Positions 1-6,784 of a stretch of DNA of 32,092 bases are shown piece by piece. The notes below the pieces were generated by a model, which made no database searches, was not told the origin of the DNA, and was given only the letters and a program-made list of their open reading frames with translations. The position numbers and the translations under genes were made by a program. The stretch is from NCBI GenBank assembly GCA_017550685.1, contig JAFZOJ010000145.1:1-32092 (forward strand), in the 5' to 3' direction. Position 1 is the first letter of the stretch. Every line of letters begins with the position of its first letter. This DNA comes from Treponema sp. (GTDB lineage: Bacteria > Spirochaetota > Spirochaetia > Treponematales > Treponemataceae).

Positions 1-1
1 C

Positions 2-799
2 TTGCGCAATATGGCACGCGGAGCTGTTGAATACGCTCACGAACTTGGATGTGATATTCCAATCGTACTTCACCTTGACCACGGTCCAAACTTCGAAGTT
101 GCTAAGGACTGTATCGATAACGGATTCTCTTCTGTTATGATCGATGGTTCTGCTCTTCCATACGATGAAAACGTAGCACTTACAAAGCAGGTTGTAGACT
201 ATGCTCACCAGTACGATGTTACAGTAGAAGCTGAACTTGGTGTACTTGGTGGTGTAGAAGACGAAGTTGCTGCTGAAGAATCTAAATATACAAAGCCAGA
301 AGAAGTTGTAGACTTCACAACTAAAACAGGATGTGACTCTCTTGCAATTTCTATTGGTACATCACACGGACGCTGTAAGTTCACTCCAGCTCAGTGTACA
401 CGCACTGCTGACGGTGTTCTTATTCCTCCTCCACTTGCTTTCAACGTTCTTGAAGAAATTGAAAAGCAGCTCCCAGGATTCCCAATCGTACTTCACGGTT
501 CTTCTTCTGTACCTGTTGAATATGTAAAGATTATTGAACAGTTCGGTGGAAAGATTCCTGATTCAGTTGGTATTCCGGAAGAACAGCTCCGCAAGGCTGC
601 TAAGTCTGCTGTATGTAAGATTAACATCGACTCTGATGGTCGTCTTGCAATGACAGCTGCTGTAAGAAAGTTCCTTGCAGAAAATCCGGAAGCTTTCGAC
701 CCACGCCAGTTCCTTTCTGCTGCACGTGACGAAGCAAAGAAGATGTACATGCACAAGAACATCAACGTTCTTGGTTCTGCTGGACATGCTCTCGACTAA
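2..799 (+). CDS. fba: Class II fructose-1,6-bisphosphate aldolase, 5'-truncated
   Basis: Cleaves fructose-1,6-bisphosphate to dihydroxyacetone phosphate and glyceraldehyde-3-phosphate in glycolysis, in the cytoplasm. The visible 265 residues carry the class II hallmarks: HLDHG near residue 23, the zinc and substrate region; the acidic stretch VEAELG; AISIGTSHG; VLHGSS; and the phosphate-binding KINIDSDGRLA. The insertion PPPLAFNVLEEI is typical of the longer class IIB bacterial enzymes of about 330 residues, so roughly 65 N-terminal residues lie outside the window. The first in-frame codon here is internal and is not a start. Codon use is strongly biased toward a few codons, as expected for a highly expressed glycolytic gene. 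A strong terminator follows. Confidence 0.95.
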   Translation: MRNMARGAVEYAHELGCDIPIVLHLDHGPNFEVAKDCIDNGFSSVMIDGSALPYDENVALTKQVVDYAHQYDVTVEAELGVLGGVEDEVAAEESKYTKPEEVVDFTTKTGCDSLAISIGTSHGRCKFTPAQCTRTADGVLIPPPLAFNVLEEIEKQLPGFPIVLHGSSSVPVEYVKIIEQFGGKIPDSVGIPEEQLRKAAKSAVCKINIDSDGRLAMTAAVRKFLAENPEAFDPRQFLSAARDEAKKMYMHKNINVLGSAGHALD

Positions 800-810
800 T
801 TGAATAAATA

Positions 811-837
811 TGGTGGTTGAGCTTGTCGAAACCACCA
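811..837. repeat. Short palindromic repeat, GAGCTTGTCGA-type
   Basis: An 8-bp inverted repeat, TGGTGGTT / AACCACCA, encloses GAGCTTGTCG, with tandem G.A mismatches next to the stem. It sits between the aldolase stop and its terminator. The loop resembles the repeat at 28843-28865 and 30901-30923, where the stem is CCCT/AGGG instead, so the loop is more conserved than the stem. Confidence 0.65.
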
Positions 838-844
838 TCATGAC

Positions 845-879
845 AATCGTCATTGTTTTTACAATGACGATTTTTTTTT
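845..879 (+). terminator. Rho-independent terminator of the aldolase gene
   Basis: A perfect 12-bp stem (845-856 with 861-872) closes a TTTT loop and is followed by a run of nine T. It ends the plus-strand aldolase transcript and abuts the stop codon of the convergent membrane-protein gene. Confidence 0.92.
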
Positions 880-1507
880 ATTTTCTGATCTGTTTTATAA
901 CAAGCATTGCAAGCGGGATAAGAGAATAGACAAGACCTATAATGAAAATAACTGCAAAACTGTAATCAATTGCATAAAGTGCATCTGAAACTGCAGGATA
1001 AATTGCATACAGCGCAATTATAAGTGAATTAATGACAATGGCAGCAACCTTGTGCTGTGTAATACCTTTATAAATCCACAAAAAGCATAAAGAAATCTGG
1101 CCAAGCATGGCAAGATAAATTACAGGCTTAAAGAAAATATCATATGCCTGATAGTAAAACTCTGATGATGTAATTACACAATATGGCAGATGAACTGCAA
1201 AAAATGTACACATCAGAGGGAAAAAGTTTTTAATTTTATATTCAAGAGTATCGCGTGAAACCAGTGCATATACGGCGCTGACTAAAAGCAGGGGAAGAAA
1301 ACTCTGTTTTAAAAGATAGTAGCCGAAATTTTCTCCAAAAGAATAGTAAACAAGTCTGTGCTCGTAAGTAAAAAAGAAACGGCAGGCGCATACAATTACA
1401 CCGGTAATAAGCCCCGCAAATGAAGGAAGAATAATCTTACGGTCTTTAATGGCACAGGCATAAATTGTAAATGCAGCTGGCAAAAGTAAAATCAAAAATA
1501 ATAACAT
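878..1507 (-). CDS. Multi-pass membrane protein of unknown function
   Basis: About 209 residues, mostly hydrophobic, with about six predicted membrane segments and short charged loops. The C-terminus ends in a basic KQIRK, probably cytoplasmic. No family is recognised. I chose the ATG at 1507 (MLLFLILLLP) over a TTG five codons upstream because a -35/-10 pair lies just before it and would place transcription start at about this ATG. There is no Shine-Dalgarno sequence. It converges with the aldolase gene and is separated from upstream manA by a palindromic repeat and this promoter, so it is likely its own transcription unit. Confidence 0.7.
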   Translation of the reverse strand: MLLFLILLLPAAFTIYACAIKDRKIILPSFAGLITGVIVCACRFFFTYEHRLVYYSFGENFGYYLLKQSFLPLLLVSAVYALVSRDTLEYKIKNFFPLMCTFFAVHLPYCVITSSEFYYQAYDIFFKPVIYLAMLGQISLCFLWIYKGITQHKVAAIVINSLIIALYAIYPAVSDALYAIDYSFAVIFIIGLVYSLIPLAMLVIKQIRK

Positions 1508-1513
1508 ATTGAT

Positions 1514-1542
1514 AAAATACAATTTATTGGGTTAAAAATCAA
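1514..1542 (-). promoter_or_regulatory. Sigma70-type promoter, probably leaderless
   Basis: On the minus strand TTGATT (1537-1542), a 17-nt spacer and TATTTT (1514-1519) precede the ATG at 1507 by only 6 nt. Transcription would begin at or within a base or two of the start codon. Confidence 0.5.
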
Positions 1543-1549
1543 CATAGGG

Positions 1550-1575
1550 CCCATCGTCATTACGCAATGACGGGG
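1550..1575. repeat. Short palindromic repeat after manA
   Basis: CGTCATT / AATGACG (1555-1561 and 1566-1572) around an ACGC loop, flanked by CCC and GGG. It directly abuts the manA stop codon at 1576 and belongs with the GTCATTG-type palindromes elsewhere in the window. Confidence 0.6.
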
Positions 1576-2388
1576 TTATTTGCTTTTAATCCTGATTACT
1601 AAGGCTTTACCCTCTATAGTAATTTTTTCTCCGGGGAGGACTGCATAGATTTCTTCGGCCTGGATCTTGCGGCCAACCTTATCCTCCGGGCCACGAATTA
1701 CAGCCTTATCTTCACTCAAAACATAGATGAGCTGGACAGCAGCAGGGTCATTTTTTTCACCGGAATTATACATACTCCAGCCGCCGCAGATATCCTTGCG
1801 TTCCAAAGAAAAATACGGGCATTCAAATTCACCGGAAAAAGGTGCAGGCGCAATCATATCCTTTGTTTTGATTACATCCAGCCCCTTTTGAATGTGAACT
1901 TCTCTTCCCCTGCCCCAGTCATAAAGGCGGTAAGTAAGGTCACAGGACTGCTGAACCTCCAGCAGACGAAGGCCGCCTCCAATTGCGTGAACCGTACCTG
2001 CTGGGATATAGATAAAGTCTCCCTTTTGAACGTTTACAAAATTAAGATATGGGTCCAGGGCACTGTTTTCTATGGCTGAGGCAAGCTGTTCGCGCGAAGC
2101 ACCTTCCTTAAGACCGTATACAAGCTTTGCGTCGGGTGCTGCATCAAGTACATACCAGCATTCGGTTTTTCCGCGGTTGCCTTGTCCTTCCAGCCGTACT
2201 GCATCTGCGTCATCAGGGTGCACCTGAATTGAAAGAGTATCGTTTGCCTGAATTATTTTTACAAGCAGAGGATACTCACCGCCACAGGCCTGTACAAATT
2301 CCCTCTGCGGTCCGTTCGGGTGAGTCGATGCAATCCAAAGCTCATAGCCCCAGATTTTTTCAGATTTGACTGGATTGAGTTTTAACAT
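1576..2388 (-). CDS. manA: Mannose-6-phosphate isomerase, type I
   Basis: Interconverts mannose-6-phosphate and fructose-6-phosphate, a zinc-dependent cytoplasmic step linking mannose to glycolysis and to GDP-mannose synthesis. The 270-residue protein belongs to the short cupin form. The four zinc ligands are visible: Gln55 and His57 in QVHPDD, Glu76 in KTECW, and His134 in PAGTVHA. The start is set at 2388 (MLKLNPVKSEKIWG), where family similarity begins. The 15 codons upstream are translation of a palindromic repeat. No clear Shine-Dalgarno sequence is seen. It lies downstream of a sugar nucleotidyltransferase gene, which fits a sugar-nucleotide supply role, but a double palindrome separates the two. 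Confidence 0.93.
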   Translation of the reverse strand: MLKLNPVKSEKIWGYELWIASTHPNGPQREFVQACGGEYPLLVKIIQANDTLSIQVHPDDADAVRLEGQGNRGKTECWYVLDAAPDAKLVYGLKEGASREQLASAIENSALDPYLNFVNVQKGDFIYIPAGTVHAIGGGLRLLEVQQSCDLTYRLYDWGRGREVHIQKGLDVIKTKDMIAPAPFSGEFECPYFSLERKDICGGWSMYNSGEKNDPAAVQLIYVLSEDKAVIRGPEDKVGRKIQAEEIYAVLPGEKITIEGKALVIRIKSK

Positions 2389-2405
2389 AATAAATCTACA
2401 GTGAG

Positions 2406-2462
2406 ATTGTCGGATCAAGCCCGACAATGACAAATTGTCATGTTCGGGCTTGACCCGAACAT
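2406..2462. repeat. Head-to-head pair of palindromic repeats
   Basis: Two palindromes in inverted orientation: ATTGTCGG / CCGACAAT (2406-2428) and ATGTTCGGG / CCCGAACAT (2440-2462), joined by the small palindrome TGACAAATTGTCA. The second ends two bases before the nucleotidyltransferase stop codon. The core GGGCTTGACCC recurs at 10594 and 30932. Confidence 0.8.
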
Positions 2463-2463
2463 C

Positions 2464-3378
2464 TTACTTCTCCCATAATTTCTCTGGGTAATAACCGTCG
2501 CGGATCTTCTTGGCAATTTCGTCTTTTACAAGCTGGCGGTCTTCCGGATAGGTCATGCCAAACCAGGTTTCCTGAGAATTAAAGAACTTGATGATTCCCT
2601 TACCGTGAGCAATAATGTCGCCTGCAGAAACAGGAAGAAGTGCCTCTGCCTTTGGTGCAGTTGAGTTGGCACTGATAAAGTTATCCCAGTAAACATGAAA
2701 TTCTTCAAAAGCCTTTGGAGTAAATCCGAACAGGTTCATACTAACCCATTCCTTACCGGTTAAGAGCTTTTTTTCTCCGTCAGGCATTTCGCTTATAATC
2801 TGATCTTTTTCGTCGTAGTAGATTTTGAGGTTTTCTACGATTGTGTCCAGGCATCCGTCCTTTACAGTACATACACCGCGGCTTACAGAACCGGAACGGC
2901 TCATAGTATTTCCAAGCACATAACCTACCATGGCATGTTCTGTACAATCGTTATTTATAGAAGAAAGGTAGCCTCCAAGCACTTCAAAGGCCTGGCGTCC
3001 ATAATAGTCATCAGAGTTGATAACTGCAAATGGAGCGTTGATTGCTTTTTCGGCACATAGTACGGCGTGAGTTGTTCCCCATGGCTTTGCACGGTCCTTG
3101 CTGTCTGCAATCTGCTGTGGTGTGAGCAGGCTGTCCATATTCTGGAAAACATATTCTGCATCACAGTTGCGGGCTACACGGTCAAAAAGGCGCTCGCGGA
3201 AGGCCTGTTCAATATCCTTACGGATGATGAATACAACCTTTCCAAAGCCGCTTTTCATTGCGTCATATGTTGCAAAGTCCAAAAGACATTCGTCGTGAAG
3301 TCCTACTCCATCTATCTGTTTTACGCCACCATAGCGGCTTCCCATTCCTGCTGCAAGTACAAGTAGTGTTGGTTTCAT
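2464..3378 (-). CDS. Sugar-phosphate nucleotidyltransferase family protein
   Basis: A 304-residue cytoplasmic enzyme of the nucleotidyltransferase (GT-A-like) superfamily, which joins an NTP and a sugar-1-phosphate to give a nucleotide sugar. The N-terminus has the nucleotide-binding signature LAAGMGSRYGG with a following KQ. INSDDYYG near residue 120 supplies the metal-binding aspartates. The exact sugar and nucleotide cannot be told from sequence. Proximity to manA makes a hexose-1-phosphate plausible, but this is inference. AAGGAG lies 7 nt before the ATG at 3378. It is upstream of manA on the same strand and downstream of deoD, with palindromes at both junctions. Confidence 0.85.
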   Translation of the reverse strand: MKPTLLVLAAGMGSRYGGVKQIDGVGLHDECLLDFATYDAMKSGFGKVVFIIRKDIEQAFRERLFDRVARNCDAEYVFQNMDSLLTPQQIADSKDRAKPWGTTHAVLCAEKAINAPFAVINSDDYYGRQAFEVLGGYLSSINNDCTEHAMVGYVLGNTMSRSGSVSRGVCTVKDGCLDTIVENLKIYYDEKDQIISEMPDGEKKLLTGKEWVSMNLFGFTPKAFEEFHVYWDNFISANSTAPKAEALLPVSAGDIIAHGKGIIKFFNSQETWFGMTYPEDRQLVKDEIAKKIRDGYYPEKLWEK

Positions 3379-3395
3379 TTAAATCTCCTTGAGTC

Positions 3396-3416
3396 ATCCT
3401 GAACTTGTTTCAGGAT
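3396..3416. repeat. Short palindromic repeat after deoD
   Basis: ATCCTGAA / TTCAGGAT around CTTGT, immediately beside the deoD stop codon (3417-3419) and just before the Shine-Dalgarno sequence of the next gene. Its sequence is a different family from the GGGCTTGACCC palindromes but it occupies the same kind of site. Confidence 0.75.
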
Positions 3417-4118
3417 CTATTTTATAACTGTTTCCAATGCCAGACGCATCATATCCTTGAATGTGAGCTGGCGTTCTTCGGCGGTTGTTGCTTCGCCTGT
3501 TATGATATGGTCGCTTACTGTAAGAATTGCAAGGGCCTGGCGGTTGAACTGAGCTGCAAGTGTATAAAGTTCTGCTGCTTCCATTTCAAGTCCTGCAACT
3601 CCATATTTTTTCCAGAGCTTCCAGTTTTCGTTTTCGTCGTAAAAGCGATCGCTTGAGGCACAAGGAGCAACTACTGCCTTGAGTCCAAGATCCTTTGCTG
3701 TGTGATAAGCCTTATCCAGAAGATCAAAGCTTGGAACAGGTGCAAAATGCATAAGACCAAAGCGCTGACTCTGAAGTGCTGAATCTGTACAGGCTGCATT
3801 TGCAATAATGATATCGCGAACCTTTACATCCTCGCGGATTGAGCCGCAGGTTCCGATACGTACAGCCTTTTGAACATTATAGAACTGGAAAAGCTCCTGT
3901 GCGTATATAGAAAGCGACGGTTGTCCCATTCCTGTTCCCTGAACAGAAACCTTTTTACCTTTATAAGTTCCGGTAAAACCAAACATTCCGCGCACTTCGT
4001 TATAGCAAACTGCGTTTTCCAGGAAATTTTCTGCAATAAATTTAGCTCTGAGCGGGTCTCCCGGCAACAGAACTGTATCTGCGATTGCACCTTCTGGTGC
4101 GTTAATGTGTGTACTCAT
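3417..4118 (-). CDS. deoD: Purine nucleoside phosphorylase, DeoD type
   Basis: Phosphorolyses purine (deoxy)nucleosides to base plus (deoxy)ribose-1-phosphate for cytoplasmic purine salvage. The 233-residue length and N-terminus [13 protein letters not shown] match the hexameric bacterial type. His4, which completes the neighbouring subunit's site, is present, as are PGDPLRAK for phosphate binding, the EMEAAELY nucleoside site and catalytic Asp203 in VSDHI. The start at 4118 follows E. coli DeoD; a TTG 12 codons upstream is unlikely. There is no Shine-Dalgarno sequence. Instead a near-consensus promoter ends 7 nt before the ATG, suggesting a leaderless mRNA. The 142-nt structured element ends only about 8 nt upstream of the -35 box. 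Confidence 0.95.
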   Translation of the reverse strand: MSTHINAPEGAIADTVLLPGDPLRAKFIAENFLENAVCYNEVRGMFGFTGTYKGKKVSVQGTGMGQPSLSIYAQELFQFYNVQKAVRIGTCGSIREDVKVRDIIIANAACTDSALQSQRFGLMHFAPVPSFDLLDKAYHTAKDLGLKAVVAPCASSDRFYDENENWKLWKKYGVAGLEMEAAELYTLAAQFNRQALAILTVSDHIITGEATTAEERQLTFKDMMRLALETVIK

Positions 4119-4125
4119 AGGAGTA

Positions 4126-4154
4126 ATTATAAAACGAAAATTAAAAAGAATCAA
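4126..4154 (-). promoter_or_regulatory. deoD promoter, leaderless architecture
   Basis: Minus-strand TTGATT (4149-4154), a 17-nt spacer and a perfect TATAAT (4126-4131), followed by exactly 7 nt and the deoD ATG. The predicted transcription start coincides with the A of ATG. Confidence 0.65.
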
Positions 4155-4162
4155 ATTATATA

Positions 4163-4304
4163 GTGGCTCCCAGTCACAAAACGGAGGTCAAAAGCGCGCG
4201 ATATCGCGCTTGACGCTGACTGTTGTAGTGGAACTATAAAATGCCGCTCTCGCGGCATCAACAGTCAGAGTCATTTTGCCCTCCGTTTTGTTCCTTCGCG
4301 CCAC
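4163..4304 (-). repeat. 142-nt structured element, copy 1 (candidate RNA)
   Basis: This folds into nested helices. P1 is GTGGC/GCCAC, followed by an 8x8 internal region with G.A mismatches. P2 is 12 bp (ACAAAACGGAGG with CCTCCGTTTTGT) plus CAAAA/TTTTG. It opens into arm P3 (TGAC + CTGACTGTTG with CAACAGTCAG + GTCA) and hairpin P5, GCGCGATATCGCGC. P3 carries hairpin P4, ATGCCGC-GAGA-GCGGCAT. The GAGA (GNRA) loop exists only on the minus strand. A second copy lies inverted at 25705-25846, 132 of 142 positions identical. Copy 1 begins 38 nt after the cysteine desulfurase stop, in the sense direction, so it could be the 3' end of that operon or an independent RNA. No ORF or terminator U-run accounts for it. 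No named family is recognised. Confidence 0.85.
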
Positions 4305-4342
4305 GTAATCATCTTTTAAATAATGTTAAAATTCTGATATTA

Positions 4343-5506
4343 TTATTTGTTAAATTGCTTATTTATGTCATCCACAACACACAGTAACTCACCGATGGCA
4401 GCGGGTGTGGTGTGAGGCCCAAAGCTAAAGCGTACTGCATTTTCACTGATTTGAGGAGTGATGTGCATGGCTTCTAAGACGGGGCGTTTATTTTTCTTTG
4501 AGGAACATGCACTGCCGGTGGAAATATAAAAGCCTTGTGAATCAAGGGCACGGAGCATTACATTACCGGGGATATGGTCAAAGGCGGCCTGCACCACATA
4601 TGATGAAAAAAGTTCTGGATTTTGAAGACGACCGGCCGGCACAATGGTACAGCCTTTCAGTTTTGAAAGAGCTTCTACAAAGTTCTTAGATGCCTCTATA
4701 AGCTCAGGGTTTTCTTTATTGTAATAGCGTTCGAGGGCAAAAGAAAAAGCTACTGCTCCAAGAACATTTTCTGTACCGCTTCTTATTCCTTTTTCCTGAC
4801 CACCGCCACGAAGGAATACGTCCATAGAATCCTTCATATAAAGGATTCCGGTTCCGCGAGGGCCGCAGATTTTATGGGAGCTCAAGGCCGCACTGTCTAT
4901 GCCTTTATGTGCAAGATTAAGCTGAATCTTTCCCGCAGCCTGTACACAATCTACATGGAATTTTGGCTTACGTTTGCCTGCGCTCCATGTAGTTATGGCA
5001 TCTGCAATTTCATAAATGGGCTGAATTACACCAGTTTCGTTATTTACAGCCATAATACATACAAGTGTTGTATCACTAGTCAAGCTTTCAACAACAGTGT
5101 CAGGAGTAACAATTCCGTTTTTATCTACCGCAAGCTGAACGACATTCCAGCCGCAATTTTTAAGGGCAAGAGCCTGTTCGCGTACAGCAGGATGTTCAAC
5201 AGAACTTATAAGGACAGTCCCTTTGGCAGGCTTACATAACTGTGCAAGAAGCGGAATCTGGTCGCTTTCTGTACCACCGGAAGTAAAATAAACGCAACCG
5301 GAAGGAACTCCCAAAGCTTTTGCCGCACGATCGCGGGCACTTTCCAAAAGATTTTTTGCAGCCTTGCCCACAGCATGACTACTTGAAGGGTTTCCCCAAT
5401 CTTTAAGTGTAAGCTCAACTGCCTGGTTTAAAATATCGGAATCGGCCGGGCTTGTAGCTGCCCAGTCAAAATAGTGATTGATTGAATTAGTTGTGTTGTT
5501 TTCCAT
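4343..5506 (-). CDS. Cysteine desulfurase, NifS/IscS family
   Basis: A PLP enzyme that removes sulfur from cysteine as a persulfide for Fe-S cluster or other thio-cofactor assembly, in the cytoplasm. Of 387 residues, HYFDWAATSP starts the fold; the PLP-contacting SVEHPAV (His104) and DCVQAAGK come next; Lys212 in SSHK forms the Schiff base; and Cys334 in STGSACSS is the catalytic cysteine on the mobile loop. RFSFGPHTT closes the fold. The start at 5506 lies one base past the stop of the upstream exported-protein gene, indicating a shared transcript. No scaffold (IscU/SufU) or tRNA-thiolation gene is next to it, so its sulfur acceptor is open. Confidence 0.9.
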   Translation of the reverse strand: MENNTTNSINHYFDWAATSPADSDILNQAVELTLKDWGNPSSSHAVGKAAKNLLESARDRAAKALGVPSGCVYFTSGGTESDQIPLLAQLCKPAKGTVLISSVEHPAVREQALALKNCGWNVVQLAVDKNGIVTPDTVVESLTSDTTLVCIMAVNNETGVIQPIYEIADAITTWSAGKRKPKFHVDCVQAAGKIQLNLAHKGIDSAALSSHKICGPRGTGILYMKDSMDVFLRGGGQEKGIRSGTENVLGAVAFSFALERYYNKENPELIEASKNFVEALSKLKGCTIVPAGRLQNPELFSSYVVQAAFDHIPGNVMLRALDSQGFYISTGSACSSKKNKRPVLEAMHITPQISENAVRFSFGPHTTPAAIGELLCVVDDINKQFNK

Positions 5507-5507
5507 T

Positions 5508-6122
5508 TTAATAAGTCTTGTCCATGCTCTTAAGCTCTTCAATGTTCTTTTCAAGACGCTCAATTTCGCGGTTCAACATGCGTTCGTAGTTCAATTCACC
5601 GCTGACAATGCGGGCACTTTCGTCTTCCCATGCCTGCTTGTCCGTAATGTAAAGAAAATTGAAGGAAGGTGCATTTGCTTTTTCGCACCACACCTTAGCT
5701 TCCTGCCAGTAATACAGGCCAGCCTTGTAACAAGATAACGCTTTTTCCATGTTTCGTAAATATTCATCCTTCCATGGAGCGTCATAAAAATATATGCATT
5801 TTTTGTCGTAAGTTCTTCCAAGCCTTAAGTGCTGTTCAATAAGCTTTAAGTTGATGTGCAGCTGGAACAGATAGCGGTACTTTTCCCACTGCTTTTCTGT
5901 TTCAATTTTAAATCCTACATACAATGGATTACAAAAATCTGCCTGAGCTGCTTTTTCGAGCCAGTAAATATTTTCCATGCAGTCATCAGGATACTGCTGA
6001 TAATGAACATGATATAATTTATACCAGTCTTCCTTATATTTAACCATGTACGCATTAGCCTGCGTAACAGGAACAGTAAAAAATATCGAGGTTAATACTA
6101 AAAATAAAATAAGCTTTTTCAC
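5508..6122 (-). CDS. Exported protein of unknown function
   Basis: 204 residues with a clear signal peptide (MKKLILFLVLTSIFF, cleavage near AQANA at about residue 23). The mature part is mostly helical and rich in Tyr, Trp and Cys, with helix pairs such as LEKAAQADFCNP and MEKALSCYKAGLYYWQEA that recall TPR-like repeats, and a charged coiled C-terminus (EIERLEKNIEELKSM). It is probably periplasmic. The start is GTG (MKK) at 6122, with no Shine-Dalgarno sequence; GATAAT sits 6 nt upstream. It lies between tmk and the cysteine desulfurase and abuts the latter. I recognise no family. Confidence 0.7.
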   Translation of the reverse strand: MKKLILFLVLTSIFFTVPVTQANAYMVKYKEDWYKLYHVHYQQYPDDCMENIYWLEKAAQADFCNPLYVGFKIETEKQWEKYRYLFQLHINLKLIEQHLRLGRTYDKKCIYFYDAPWKDEYLRNMEKALSCYKAGLYYWQEAKVWCEKANAPSFNFLYITDKQAWEDESARIVSGELNYERMLNREIERLEKNIEELKSMDKTY

Positions 6123-6153
6123 AAATAGATTATCGGAAAAAAAAACGTGTATT

Positions 6154-6771
6154 TTACTCTTTTCTTTGCAATGATGAGCAAATCTGATTTGAAATCTGTT
6201 CTATGGTCTGGCTGGCATCGATTCTGATTATTTTCATTTCCTGACGGAGAGCGGCGTCGTTTTCGTACATGGAAATTACTTTTTCATACAAAGCGGCAAT
6301 TTTTTTTTGAGCTTCTATATTTTCGTAGATTTCTTTGGCACCCTTGCGGTTGTTTACACGTGCAAGAGAAATTTCGGGGTCAATTTCAAAAAAGAAAAGA
6401 TATTCAGGCAGCGGGAACGGAGAATTTAAAAGCTGAGGCAGCTCAAGTCCACAGGAAACCGACTGATAGGCAAGACTTGAAAAAAAGTAACGGTCGCTTA
6501 CAACAGTTTTTCCGCTTTGGCAAAGCTCTTGTACGCCACCCTTTCCAAAAATATGTTCACAGCGGTCTGCCGCAAAAAGATAGGCATTGGTACGTTCGTC
6601 AACCTTAAAGTCTCCCGCAAGCATCTGTCGCAAAAACTTTCCGGTCGGGCCCGAGGTAGGTTCTGCAGTGGCAATATATTTTGACGGATCACTTTGAACC
6701 AGGCGTTTAATCTGAGTACTGGTTCCGGCTCCGTCTATTCCTTCCAAAACTATGAAATTCTTAAGTACCAT
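6154..6771 (-). CDS. tmk: Thymidylate kinase with altered P-loop
   Basis: Phosphorylates dTMP to dTDP. The 205-residue protein has the Tmk layout: N-terminal LEGIDGAGTSTQ, TAEPTSGPTG (dTMP-binding region), the DRYFFSSLAYQ motif and a LID segment with RVNNRKGAKEIYEN. The P-loop is unusual: the usual GAGKST is GAGTST (Thr17 in place of the Walker A lysine), and the codon ACC is clear. I chose the ATG at 6771, where family similarity starts, with a GGAAGG-like Shine-Dalgarno sequence before it. It lies 13 nt after the ABC ATPase gene and is probably in the same transcript. Confidence 0.88.
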   Translation of the reverse strand: MVLKNFIVLEGIDGAGTSTQIKRLVQSDPSKYIATAEPTSGPTGKFLRQMLAGDFKVDERTNAYLFAADRCEHIFGKGGVQELCQSGKTVVSDRYFFSSLAYQSVSCGLELPQLLNSPFPLPEYLFFFEIDPEISLARVNNRKGAKEIYENIEAQKKIAALYEKVISMYENDAALRQEMKIIRIDASQTIEQISNQICSSLQRKE

Positions 6772-6784
6772 GCTTTCCTTCCGC

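Noticed and set aside
2389..2433. Upstream start for manA giving 15 extra residues
   Set aside because: Those codons translate a palindromic repeat; a nearly identical peptide arises from the same repeat near 30927, so it is not family sequence.
4163..4304. Integron attC site, because treponemes can carry chromosomal integrons
   Set aside because: The ends lack the RYYYAAC / GTTRRRY core pair, no integrase or cassette array is nearby, and the multi-branched fold with covarying stems is unlike an attC hairpin.
4163..4304. Simple rho-independent terminator for the cysteine desulfurase operon
   Set aside because: The helix is long and branched and no U-run follows it directly. The pattern of changes is also preserved in a copy that does not follow any gene. 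Termination activity is not excluded, but it does not explain the element.
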